Shown piece after piece: positions 41,323 through 49,315 of a stretch of 52,603 bases of DNA. Each line of letters starts with the position of its first letter. Positions within the stretch are counted from its first letter, which is position 1. The translations under genes and the position numbers were made by a program. The DNA comes from Clostridia bacterium (GTDB taxonomy: Bacteria; Bacillota; Clostridia; Christensenellales; Borkfalkiaceae), in the NCBI GenBank assembly GCA_900770945.1, contig CAAGME010000028.1, positions 1 through 52,603 of the forward strand, read 5' to 3'. A model generated the notes under the pieces. That model saw only the letters and a program-made list of their open reading frames with translations, was not told the DNA's origin and made no database searches.

Positions 41323-42738
41323 TTATCTCTCGGGAATATAAAGCGGCGAGTTAAAAACGGTAATATTCAAATCTCTTTCGGCGTAGATGAGGTTGAACAT
41401 ATATAAAAACATCGGATAGAAGTAGAAAATGTGATTGTCCAAAAGGCTGTTCAATATCAGCGCGCCGATGGCTACCGCCATAAAAAACCGCGCCTCGGTG
41501 GGCTTTTCGACAAAAAGCATTATGCTTTGCGCGCGCATCACGATATATCCCGCCAACCCGAACAGTCCGCACGCGGCTAAAAGCTGAATAGGCGTATTGT
41601 GAAACGTAATAAGCCCGAAGAAGTAGTTCTTTGAAAAAGATAAATCGTCGTAACCGAACCCGACGCCGAAGGACGGAGACTTCATGAACCATTCGAAGCC
41701 GATTTCCCAAAGCCCGAATCTACCGCGGTCGTCCATTTTTGTTTTTATAAGAAAATCGAAAAACTTCGGCACAAGCCCCCAAACGGACAGCATTATAATT
41801 ATCGAAGCAAGCGCAACGCCGACCAAAGAAACAATCTTTTTCCTGTCGCTTCTCTTTTTTACGACGACGTATGAGACAGTCGCCGCGATTACGCCGACCG
41901 CCGTTAAAATAGAAGCGCGCGAAAGCGTGAAAAGCGTTCCGAACATACCGAGCGCGAGAAGCGAAAAATAGATATAACTTTTGTTTGTTTTTATCGCAAG
42001 GTATGCGCAAGCGGGCATTGTCAGAACAAATATAACGCCTATATTGTTGCTTATTCCCCAGCCCAAAAAGATGTCGTTTTTGCTTACGATTTCCTTACCG
42101 TACGCCGCAGCGAAAAACTTAACGGAAACTTCGATGAAAACAATTAAAAGCGCGACAGCCGAAGCATGGCAAAAATATTCGTAACCGGAATCGTCGTCGC
42201 TAAGCGTTCCCGAAAAATAAAAATAAATAAACAAAAAAGCGACGGCTTCAATGGCGGCAAACCATAGATTTTTGATTGTGTAGCCTTCGAACCCGAAACC
42301 GTTTAACAAAAGCGCGACCGCAAAAAACAAAAGCCCCGAAGCAAGGCGTTTAGGCTTAACGAAAACGTCTGAAAACTTTTTGTAAACAACAAGGTGGGCT
42401 ATAAACGCCGCGGCGCAGATTACTGCGAGGAATATTATCGTCCCGACCATAAAAGGCGAAGATAAAAAACCTTGTTCCGCTTCGCTCGGGTTATTCCACG
42501 ACGGATAATGCTTATAAGAAACGGCGAACACAACCGAAATAACGAGCATAACCGCGGGCTTAGTGCTTCTGCAAAACAAAGAGGATAACACAAGGTTAAT
42601 TACGATATAATAAAACGCGAAAACTTCAAGCGCAAAAAGCCCCGAAAACAAAATTACAGCTCCCGTTATCCACAGATAAAGTCGGGAGTAGTAGTAAGAT
42701 TCAAACCTTTCGTTGAGTTTTTTTATCGCAATATTCAT
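41323..42738 (-). CDS. O-antigen ligase-like polytopic membrane protein
   Basis: A 471-residue membrane protein with ten or more hydrophobic helices and one long loop near residues 320-370 (LIKTKMDDRGRFGLWEIGFEWFMKSPSFGVGFGYDD), the layout of the WaaL/Wzy_C family. The loop motif GRFGLWEIG...SPxxGVGFGYDD is characteristic. In Gram-positive bacteria such proteins may ligate or polymerise surface glycans or teichoic acid-like polymers. It is transcribed alone from a promoter at 42784-42812. AAAGGA precedes the ATG. The exact substrate is unknown. Confidence 0.8.
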   Translation of the reverse strand: MNIAIKKLNERFESYYYSRLYLWITGAVILFSGLFALEVFAFYYIVINLVLSSLFCRSTKPAVMLVISVVFAVSYKHYPSWNNPSEAEQGFLSSPFMVGTIIFLAVICAAAFIAHLVVYKKFSDVFVKPKRLASGLLFFAVALLLNGFGFEGYTIKNLWFAAIEAVAFLFIYFYFSGTLSDDDSGYEYFCHASAVALLIVFIEVSVKFFAAAYGKEIVSKNDIFLGWGISNNIGVIFVLTMPACAYLAIKTNKSYIYFSLLALGMFGTLFTLSRASILTAVGVIAATVSYVVVKKRSDRKKIVSLVGVALASIIIMLSVWGLVPKFFDFLIKTKMDDRGRFGLWEIGFEWFMKSPSFGVGFGYDDLSFSKNYFFGLITFHNTPIQLLAACGLFGLAGYIVMRAQSIMLFVEKPTEARFFMAVAIGALILNSLLDNHIFYFYPMFLYMFNLIYAERDLNITVFNSPLYIPER

Positions 42739-42783
42739 TCTCTTTGTCCTTTAGCTCGTAGCGCGGTAAGCCTCGCTTTATTC

Positions 42784-42836
42784 ATTTTAACACAATCGCG
42801 TTTTTTTTGCAAGAATAAAGAATACTTTAATATAAG
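42784..42836. promoter_or_regulatory. Divergent promoters sharing one palindromic -35 box
   Basis: TTGCAA at 42807-42812 is its own reverse complement. On the minus strand it pairs with TAAAAT (42789-42784, 17-bp spacer) for the O-antigen ligase-like gene; on the plus strand with TATAAG (42831-42836, 18-bp spacer) for the gene at 42878. The minus-strand promoter is the stronger prediction. Confidence 0.5.
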
Positions 42837-42877
42837 TTTATGTAATTAAAAGACCGAGCGGCGCATATAGATAGGCT

Positions 42878-43858
42878 ATGAAGTTGTTGAAAAGAACGCT
42901 TTTTATTGTTTTTGCCTTGTTTGAAGCGTTTTCCGTTTGCTTTTTCTTTTTCCCCGAAAACGTCAAATCGAACAAAGTAAACGCTCCGATAGTTTTAACC
43001 GTTTGGCAAATCGATATGTTCGAGGGCGGAAAAGGTTCGAGAAAAGATTGCGTTTCAAGAGTTGCAAAGGCATACGAAAAAACGCAAAAGTCACTCTATA
43101 TGTCGGTTATCGAGCAAACCGTAGAGGGAGCGGAGCAAAAATTGTCGCAAGGAATAAAGCCCGACTTGATATCCTTTTCGCCGGGGCTTGACGGTGTGGA
43201 GGGCGTAGCAAAAAGACTTCCTTTATCGGACAGTTTTGCCGGGAAAGTAAACGGAGAAACGTTTGCCGTCGCCTGGGCTTACGGCGGTTACTTTTTGATT
43301 AGCAAAACGGAAAAATACACCGAGCTTTTCGTATCCTCCGGGCTTGGCTACAATTCGCCGTGTTCGGCGGCGTATTTAAGCGGAATAAACATCGAAAACG
43401 CAACGATTTTGCCGCCCGAGGAGGCTTTTGCGAGTTTTTTAAAAAGCAAAGACGGCGCGCTTATCGGAACGCAAAGGGATTTGGTGAGGGCGGAAAGGAA
43501 AAATCTGAAAGTAATCGTAAAGCCGCTTGAAAATTACACCGACCTCGTACAGTATATGGCGATAACCGCCGAAGAAAAAAATTTTGCCCCCTCTCTTTCC
43601 TTTTTGAGGTATTTTTTGTCCGAGTCGGTAAAAGAAACTGAAAAACTCATTCTCGCTTCCCCGCGCAAAAAAGAAAAAACAAGCGATAACGAAGTTATAG
43701 AAAGACTTTTATCTATTAACCCTACAAAAACGTTATATGCTTTTACTTCAAAAGAGGTAATAAACGAGCTTGACGAAACGTTTAAAAACGTAAAAAACAA
43801 AACGGAAAGCGAGTTAAAAATCGCAAAATCGACGTTTAAATCATTGAAAATAAATTAA
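42878..43858 (+). CDS. Exported protein resembling a family 1 solute-binding protein
   Basis: A 326-residue protein with an N-terminal signal or anchor helix (LFIVFALFEAFSVCFFFF). After it, PIVLTVWQIDMFEGGKGSRKDCVSRVAKAYEKTQKSLYMSV strongly resembles the first strands of MalE-like extracellular sugar-binding proteins, and KPDLISFSPG matches the next. It is shorter than the usual 400 or more residues, has no lipobox cysteine, and no ABC permease is nearby. It is therefore either a degenerate binding protein or a sensor subunit. The start codon has only a poor ribosome-binding site. murB follows 26 nt later. Confidence 0.55.
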   Translation: MKLLKRTLFIVFALFEAFSVCFFFFPENVKSNKVNAPIVLTVWQIDMFEGGKGSRKDCVSRVAKAYEKTQKSLYMSVIEQTVEGAEQKLSQGIKPDLISFSPGLDGVEGVAKRLPLSDSFAGKVNGETFAVAWAYGGYFLISKTEKYTELFVSSGLGYNSPCSAAYLSGINIENATILPPEEAFASFLKSKDGALIGTQRDLVRAERKNLKVIVKPLENYTDLVQYMAITAEEKNFAPSLSFLRYFLSESVKETEKLILASPRKKEKTSDNEVIERLLSINPTKTLYAFTSKEVINELDETFKNVKNKTESELKIAKSTFKSLKIN

Positions 43859-43884
43859 GTATGGTGTAAAATAAAGGAGAAGAA

Positions 43885-44751
43885 ATGTACGAGGCTTTTT
43901 TAAGAGAGCTTGGCGAAATAAATTACGAGAGGGATAAAACCCTTTCGGACATGACTACTTTTCGTTTGGGCGGCAAAGCCGACCTTGTAGTTTATCCGGC
44001 AAGCGTCAAGCAAGCATCTAAGGCGATATCGCTTTTGAAAGGCGAAGCGCGCTATGTCGTTCTCGGCGGCGGAAGCAACGTTCTCGTTTCCGACAAAGGC
44101 TTTCACGGGGTCGTCGTTTCTACAAAACTTTTGCGTTCGATGCGGCTTTGGGGCAGCGTGCTTATCTGTCAGGCGGGCGTAAGAATGAAAGACGCCGTGA
44201 AAACTGCTTGCGACAACGCGCTCGGCGGGCTTGAATTTGCCGTCGGCATCCCGGGGACGGTGGGCGGTTTTGTCGCGATGAACGGCGGCTGTTTTAATAA
44301 GTGCGCCGCGGACAGAGTTTGTTACGTTATCGGCGAGGGCGGCGTGTACAACGCCGAAACATGCTGTTTCGATTATCGCCGAAGCAGGTTTTCGGACGGT
44401 GAAGTCATATTCGAAGCGGCGTTTAAGCTGAAAGTTTCCGAAGAGGATTCGATAAAAACAAAACTTGCTCGTTTCACTCAGGTAAGGAAAAAGAATCAGC
44501 CGAAAGGCGCAAGCTCCGGTTGTTGTTTTTTGAACGAAGGCTTTTTTGCCGGCAAGGTGATAGACCAGGCGGGCTTAAAAGGGCTTAGAATCGGCGGAGC
44601 GCGCGTTGCAAACGAACATGCTAATTTTATAATTTCCGACGGCGGCTCCGCTTCGGACGTGTATAAGCTCATACAAACGATAAAAGAAAAGGTTTACGAA
44701 AGAACGGGGGTAACCCTGCACGAAGAAATAAAATTCATCGGGGAGTTTTAA
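43885..44751 (+). CDS. murB: UDP-N-acetylenolpyruvoylglucosamine reductase
   Basis: A 288-residue FAD enzyme that reduces UDP-GlcNAc-enolpyruvate to UDP-MurNAc, one step before MurC. FAD-binding motifs GGGSNVLV (61-68) and GIPGTVGGFVAMNGG (121-135) are clear. The proton-donor position usually occupied by Ser is C213 in SSGCCFLNEG; Cys is a known substitute. The final catalytic Glu lies in LHEEIKF (E280-E281). AAAGGAG precedes the ATG. It begins a run murB-PHP-whiA; rapZ and yvcK, often found between these genes, are absent. Confidence 0.95.
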   Translation: MYEAFLRELGEINYERDKTLSDMTTFRLGGKADLVVYPASVKQASKAISLLKGEARYVVLGGGSNVLVSDKGFHGVVVSTKLLRSMRLWGSVLICQAGVRMKDAVKTACDNALGGLEFAVGIPGTVGGFVAMNGGCFNKCAADRVCYVIGEGGVYNAETCCFDYRRSRFSDGEVIFEAAFKLKVSEEDSIKTKLARFTQVRKKNQPKGASSGCCFLNEGFFAGKVIDQAGLKGLRIGGARVANEHANFIISDGGSASDVYKLIQTIKEKVYERTGVTLHEEIKFIGEF

Positions 44752-44785
44752 AAACAAGGCTAAGCCCCTTTGAAACGGAAGAAGA

Positions 44786-45562
44786 ATGAAGATAAACGCG
44801 GATTATCATACGCATACGAGATACAGTCACGGCAAAGGCACGGTTTTAGACAACGCCGAAGCGGCTTTAAAATCGGGGCTTTGCGCAATTGCCATAACCG
44901 ACCATGGGTTTTCGCACCCGGCGTTCGGAATGAGGCGAAGAAAGCTTCCCGCAATGCGCGCCGATTGCACGGCGGCTGAGGAAAAAACGGGCGTAAAGGT
45001 GCTTTTGGGCATCGAATCGAATATCTTGGGCGAAAGCGGAAAAATCGATGTAAAGCCGACAGACTACGACAAGCTTGATATTATCCTTGCCGGCGTGCAT
45101 AGAATGGTTTTTTACGATAAGGCAAAAGATTACCGCAAGCTATTTTTTGCAAACGCTTTCAACGACTTATTCAAGAAAGAAGCTTCAAGCTCGCTAAAGG
45201 CATACAACACGCGTTGCTATGTCAATGCCATAAAGTCTAACCCGATAGATATTTTGACGCACCTTGATTTTAAGGTCGATTGCGACGTTAAGGTCGTTGC
45301 GGAGTGTTGCGCCGACTACGGAACGTACGTTGAGATTAACACTAAAAAAATACATATGACAAGCGAAGAATGGAACGAAGTTTTTTCAACGAAGGCAAAC
45401 TTCATTATCGATTCGGACGCTCACACGCCGTCGCGCGTGGGCGAAATTTCGCTTATAGAGAGCCTTGAAAAAGACGGCGTTAAAATCCCGTACGAGCGAG
45501 TTTTCAACGTGGAGGGCAGAAAGCCGAAGTTCAGGTTCGAGGAGTTTAAAAAACGATTATGA
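44786..45562 (+). CDS. PHP-domain metal-dependent phosphoesterase
   Basis: A 258-residue PHP protein. Metal ligands are evident: H8-T-H10 and H15 in DYHTHTRYSHG, TDHGFSH, E52-type residue in LGIESN, the AGVHRM segment, LTHLDF and DSDAHTPSRVG. This set resembles the YcdX/HisJ-like group (phosphoesterases including histidinol phosphatase), but no his genes are near. It overlaps whiA by 4 nt and follows murB, a position seen for PHP genes in other Clostridia. Substrate unknown. Confidence 0.85.
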   Translation: MKINADYHTHTRYSHGKGTVLDNAEAALKSGLCAIAITDHGFSHPAFGMRRRKLPAMRADCTAAEEKTGVKVLLGIESNILGESGKIDVKPTDYDKLDIILAGVHRMVFYDKAKDYRKLFFANAFNDLFKKEASSSLKAYNTRCYVNAIKSNPIDILTHLDFKVDCDVKVVAECCADYGTYVEINTKKIHMTSEEWNEVFSTKANFIIDSDAHTPSRVGEISLIESLEKDGVKIPYERVFNVEGRKPKFRFEEFKKRL

Positions 45563-46485
45563 ATTTTTCCGCCGAAGTAAAAAACGAACTGATTACCGTA
45601 AAAATCAAGTCGCCGTGTTGCAAGAGGGCGTGCCTTTCGGGTTTTTTGCGCGCGGCGGGGACGATAGAAACGTTTCGCGGCAAGGTTGGTTTTTCGGCTT
45701 TTGCGGACGAAGAAATTCTTCGCTATTTCTGCTCGATTATAAAAAGTCTTTACGGCGGCGAACCCGAGATTGCAACCGACAAACAAAGTAAGCGCAAACG
45801 CTTGCGCTTTATCGGCGACGAAGCGTTATCCGCTCTTATCGACTGTGAAATTCTAAAAACCGAACAGAGCGGACTTAATATTATAATCGGCGTGTCCAAG
45901 TACATAGTCGAGGACGAGTGCTGCAAGCGCGCGTTTGTAACCGGCGCGTTTTTAGGTTCCGGCAGCGTCACCGTACCGAGCTTCACGGGCGAAACGAAAA
46001 CGGGCTATCATCTTGAATTTGTTTTCGGCATGTATCAGGTTGCGGCGGACTTTTCCGATATACTCTGCGCGCTCGGCTTTGCGCCAAAAAGCGTCGAGAG
46101 AAAAGAATCTTTCGTCGTTTACTTTAAGAGTTCGGAGGAAATAGCGGACGTTCTCACGATGATCGGCGCGCAAAAGGCAAGCCTAACATTGACCGACCTT
46201 ATAATAAAAAAGGGCGTGATGAACAACACTAACCGCGCGCTCAATTGCGAAATGTCGAACATCACGAAAAGCGTCGAAGCGTCGGTAAGAATAAGGGAAG
46301 CCATTGCCGCGATAGACTCGCTCGTCGGGCTTGATACTCTGCCGAAAAAGCTTAGGGATGTCGCTCTTGCGCGCAACAACGACCCGGAAGCTTCGCTTTC
46401 CGAACTTGCGGACAAGCTCGGCATAACGAAAAGCTGTTTGTGCCACAGAATGGACAAAATAAAAAAAATCGCCGAAAGTCTTTGA
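45559..46485 (+). CDS. whiA: DNA-binding protein WhiA
   Basis: A 308-residue WhiA. It starts with the WhiA-N domain (FSAEVKNELITVKIKSPCCKRACLSGFLRAAGTI), followed by a LAGLIDADG homing-endonuclease-like core without nuclease residues (CCKRAFVTGAFLGSGSV) and a C-terminal helix-turn-helix (LSELADKLGITKSCLCHRMDKI). In actinobacteria it controls sporulation and in Bacillus chromosome segregation and division. The ATG overlaps the PHP gene stop, so translation is coupled. Confidence 0.96.
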   Translation: MNFSAEVKNELITVKIKSPCCKRACLSGFLRAAGTIETFRGKVGFSAFADEEILRYFCSIIKSLYGGEPEIATDKQSKRKRLRFIGDEALSALIDCEILKTEQSGLNIIIGVSKYIVEDECCKRAFVTGAFLGSGSVTVPSFTGETKTGYHLEFVFGMYQVAADFSDILCALGFAPKSVERKESFVVYFKSSEEIADVLTMIGAQKASLTLTDLIIKKGVMNNTNRALNCEMSNITKSVEASVRIREAIAAIDSLVGLDTLPKKLRDVALARNNDPEASLSELADKLGITKSCLCHRMDKIKKIAESL

Positions 46486-46539
46486 TAACGGGCTTATAGG
46501 CGGACTTTTATAAAAAAACAAAACAAAAAAGAGGAATCA

Positions 46540-47502
46540 ATGAAGATATCGGTTTTAGGCGCGGGGCGTTGGGGAACGTTCATCGCGTGGTATTTAAACA
46601 GAATCGGAAACGACGTCACCGTGTACGGCAGAAACACTTCCGAATCGTTTTTAAAATTAAAGGAAACGAGGAGCAACGAATACGTTACGCTTCCAAAAAG
46701 CATAAAATTTTCTTTCGACTTAGACGAAAGCGTGCAAAATTCCGACGTTACGGTTATATCCGTAGGCGCGCAAAATCTGAGAAGCCTGCTTAAAAGTATG
46801 GGCGAATACAAAAAGGATAAAGTTTTCGTTTTGTGCATGAAAGGTATCGAATGCGAAACGGGTAAAAGGCTGACGGAAGTAGCCGTCGAAGAGGGCGTAG
46901 ACAAACAAAAAGTCGTCGTGTGGGTAGGTCCCGGGCATATTCAGGAGTTTGTGCGCGAAAAACCCAATTGCATGGTAATCGATTCGTATTCCGAGGAGCT
47001 TACGCGCTTTATCGCCGATTCTTTCAGAAGCGACCTTATCCGTTTTTATTACGGTAACGACGTTATCGGAAGCGAGGTCGGCGCGGCGGCAAAGAACGTT
47101 TTAGGAATAGCCGCAGGAGCGTTGGACGGGTTAGGGCTTGAAACGCTCAAAGGCGCGCTGATGGCGCGCGGAGCGAGGGAAGTTTCTCGGCTCATAGGAG
47201 CGATGGGCGGCAACCCGCTTTCGGCTTACGGACTGTGCCACTTAGGCGATTACGAAACGACGCTCTTTTCCAAGTTTTCGCAAAACCGCGCTTTCGGCGA
47301 AGCTTTTGTCAAAGGCGAAAAATACTCTAAGCTCGCCGAGGGAGTCATGACGGCGAAAGCTATGAAAAAGCTTGGCGAAAAGTATGACGCGGATTTGCCG
47401 ATAACCAAAGCCGTCTGCGCAATGGTATTTGATTCCGCTGCGTCCGCGGATGAAATTTTAAAGCTTTTTTCCCGTTCTCCCAAATCGGAGTTTTACTCGT
47501 AA
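46540..47502 (+). CDS. gpsA: NAD(P)-dependent glycerol-3-phosphate dehydrogenase
   Basis: A 320-residue GpsA making sn-glycerol-3-phosphate for phospholipids. The N-terminal Rossmann motif VLGAGRWGTFIAWYL (a GxGxxG variant ending in T), the lysine segment SEVGAAAKNVLGIAAG and the C-terminal GLCHLGDYETT region (commonly GLGDLxxT) are present. GAGG precedes the ATG. It complements plsX and fakA as a lipid-synthesis gene in the window. Confidence 0.93.
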   Translation: MKISVLGAGRWGTFIAWYLNRIGNDVTVYGRNTSESFLKLKETRSNEYVTLPKSIKFSFDLDESVQNSDVTVISVGAQNLRSLLKSMGEYKKDKVFVLCMKGIECETGKRLTEVAVEEGVDKQKVVVWVGPGHIQEFVREKPNCMVIDSYSEELTRFIADSFRSDLIRFYYGNDVIGSEVGAAAKNVLGIAAGALDGLGLETLKGALMARGAREVSRLIGAMGGNPLSAYGLCHLGDYETTLFSKFSQNRAFGEAFVKGEKYSKLAEGVMTAKAMKKLGEKYDADLPITKAVCAMVFDSAASADEILKLFSRSPKSEFYS

Positions 47503-47563
47503 ATTTGCCGTTAATCGACTTATAGCGGCGTTTTTAGCAATAAAATAACAAGGAGAAGCTACA

Positions 47564-48268
47564 ATGAGCGTACTCGAAATAGTTCTTACCGCTTTAAGCG
47601 GCGCGCTTATATGCATGGTGGTGATGGCGATTGTCATAATACATGTGGTCACGAACGCGCTTACCAAAAAAGTAGTAAACTATGAGGTCTTGAACGAATT
47701 CGCGCCGAAAAACCCGATAGTTTTTTTAGGCGATTCCTTAACCGACCTTTACCCCGTGCATGAGTTCATTCACGACGACCGCATAATTAACCGCGGCATA
47801 TCCAACGAAACGACTTACGACATAGAAAACCGACTTAAAGATATTGCGGCATTAAGCCCGAGTTGCGTTATTCTCCTTTGCGGAATAAACGATTTTCTGC
47901 GCTTAAAAGGCGTTAAAAAGCCCAAAGCCGTGGCAGAGAGAGTAATAGTCGTCGCAAAAAAGCTCGCCGAAAACTGTAAGGACGTGCGCGTCGTGTCGCT
48001 CTATCCTATAAACAAAGGCAAAACAAAACTTTCCCCGTTTTATCTGAGAAAGACGAGCAACGAAAAAATCCGAGCGACAAACGCGCTTTTGGAAAGCTTG
48101 TGTAAGGTAAACGGTTTTAAGTTCATAAACCTTAACCCGCTTTTAAGGGACGAGGAAGGCAATCTTAAAGACGAATTTACTTTCGAAGGACTTCACCTTA
48201 ACCTTACCGGATACAAATTTTTAACCCCTTACTTTGAAAAAGAAACAGAAAGCGTAAAAAAAGAATAA
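47564..48268 (+). CDS. Membrane-anchored SGNH/GDSL hydrolase
   Basis: A 234-residue esterase-like protein with one N-terminal membrane helix (about 5-30) and an SGNH fold outside. Block I is VFLGDSLTD with S58 as nucleophile, block II NRGISNETT (G), block III CGINDFL (N), and block V EGLHLNLTGY with H211. The residue three before that His is E208 where Asp is usual. Such enzymes deacylate surface glycans or lipids. AAGGAG precedes the ATG, and a terminator closes the murB-to-SGNH stretch. Confidence 0.85.
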   Translation: MSVLEIVLTALSGALICMVVMAIVIIHVVTNALTKKVVNYEVLNEFAPKNPIVFLGDSLTDLYPVHEFIHDDRIINRGISNETTYDIENRLKDIAALSPSCVILLCGINDFLRLKGVKKPKAVAERVIVVAKKLAENCKDVRVVSLYPINKGKTKLSPFYLRKTSNEKIRATNALLESLCKVNGFKFINLNPLLRDEEGNLKDEFTFEGLHLNLTGYKFLTPYFEKETESVKKE

Positions 48269-48279
48269 TAAAAACACGG

Positions 48280-48307
48280 CGGAGCAAAAAAGCTCCGTTT
48301 TCTTTTC
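48280..48307 (+). terminator. Terminator after the SGNH hydrolase gene
   Basis: CGGAGC/GCTCCG stem with six A in the loop, followed by TTTTCTTTTC. Confidence 0.75.
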
Positions 48308-48346
48308 GAAAAAATTTCACAAAACATTTTTATTAAAAATTTAGAC

Positions 48347-48380
48347 AACTGTTGACAGTTTTGCCCGTTCGATATATAAT
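48347..48380 (+). promoter_or_regulatory. Promoter of the TetR gene with palindromic operator candidate
   Basis: TTGACA (48352-48357), 17 bp, TATAAT (48375-48380). The palindrome AACTGT-TG-ACAGTT (48347-48360) covers the -35 box completely and is the likely autoregulatory operator. Confidence 0.7.
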
Positions 48381-48427
48381 TATAAAACAAGGAAAATGTA
48401 AAACAAAGAAAAACGAGGAAAACGGCA

Positions 48428-49036
48428 ATGCAAACAAAAACCAAGGTCGCTAACAAATCTTCCGTAAAAACGCGCAAAGCAATCCGCAAGGCTTTTGTCG
48501 AGCTTTTAAGCGAAAAAAAGCAGATACGCAAAATCAGCGTGACGGAGCTTGTCGAGAGAGTTGGTATCAACAGAGGCACCTTTTATTCTCATTACGACGA
48601 TATTTATTCGGTAGCCGACGAGTTTGAAAACGAGCTTTTCGATAGATTTTTCGAAAAAGAAAAGGTCGATGAGTTTAAAGACCCGTTAGACTACATGGAT
48701 AAGTTTTTCGCTTTTTGCGATGAGAACGCCGAATATTATAGGCTTATCTGTCGTTCGGACGACGTTTTCTTGCTTGCAAAACGCGTAGTCGACAATCTGG
48801 AAGAAGTTTTTGTCCGCGAGTGCGAAGAAAATCCGAAGATAGCGGATAAGGAAAACTTAAAGGTCGAAATAGACGTGTTTTTAAACGGCGTCGTCACGGA
48901 ATACGTCAAGTATTGCCGCGGGTTGTCGGCTGCAAAACCGGAGGAAATAAGTCGTTACGTCAAAAGTTGGTACAGGAATTTTCTCTTTTTGCGCAGCTCG
49001 GATTACGCCGAAAAAAGGAAAAGCATTCGCCAATAA
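48428..49036 (+). CDS. TetR/AcrR family transcriptional regulator
   Basis: A 202-residue TetR-type regulator. The N-terminal DNA-binding domain is plain: RKAIRKAFVELLSEKKQIRKISVTELVERVGINRGTFYSHYDDIYSVADEFENELF (about 16-71). The C-terminal ligand domain is generic, with a TetR_C-like segment. Neighbouring genes are not an obvious efflux pump, so the regulon is unknown; self-control through the palindrome on its promoter is likely. GAGGA precedes the ATG. Confidence 0.92.
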   Translation: MQTKTKVANKSSVKTRKAIRKAFVELLSEKKQIRKISVTELVERVGINRGTFYSHYDDIYSVADEFENELFDRFFEKEKVDEFKDPLDYMDKFFAFCDENAEYYRLICRSDDVFLLAKRVVDNLEEVFVRECEENPKIADKENLKVEIDVFLNGVVTEYVKYCRGLSAAKPEEISRYVKSWYRNFLFLRSSDYAEKRKSIRQ

Positions 49037-49110
49037 AGCGGAGTGGTTTAAAGGCTCTTTTTGCCTTTGAAAAAAATTTTAAAAAATTAAAAAAAATTTT
49101 TCCAAAACTA

Positions 49111-49139
49111 TTGACAACGGCGTTTTCGTGTGGTAGAAT
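49111..49139 (+). promoter_or_regulatory. Sigma-A promoter of pyrG
   Basis: TTGACA (49111-49116), 17 bp, TAGAAT (49134-49139). The start codon is about 170 nt downstream, leaving a long leader. Confidence 0.7.
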
Positions 49140-49186
49140 AACATACGTTTTTGAGCGCGTTAATGCGTTCGGCTAAACAAAATATC

Positions 49187-49241
49187 AAGGCGTTTTTTTT
49201 GGAGGCAATATTTTGCCGCTAAAAAAAAACGCCTTTTTTTT
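49187..49241 (+). terminator. Terminator inside the pyrG leader (possible attenuator)
   Basis: 14-bp stem AAGGCGTTTTTTTT/AAAAAAAACGCCTT enclosing a smaller GGCAA/TTGCC hairpin and followed by T. It lies downstream of the pyrG promoter and upstream of the pyrG start, with no second promoter visible after it. Confidence 0.75.
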
Positions 49242-49315
49242 GGGTGAAAAGTCAATTTTTTGTTAAAAAACGGCGTTAAAACGGTCAAAAACACTATCAA
49301 AAAGGAGTTTTTTCA

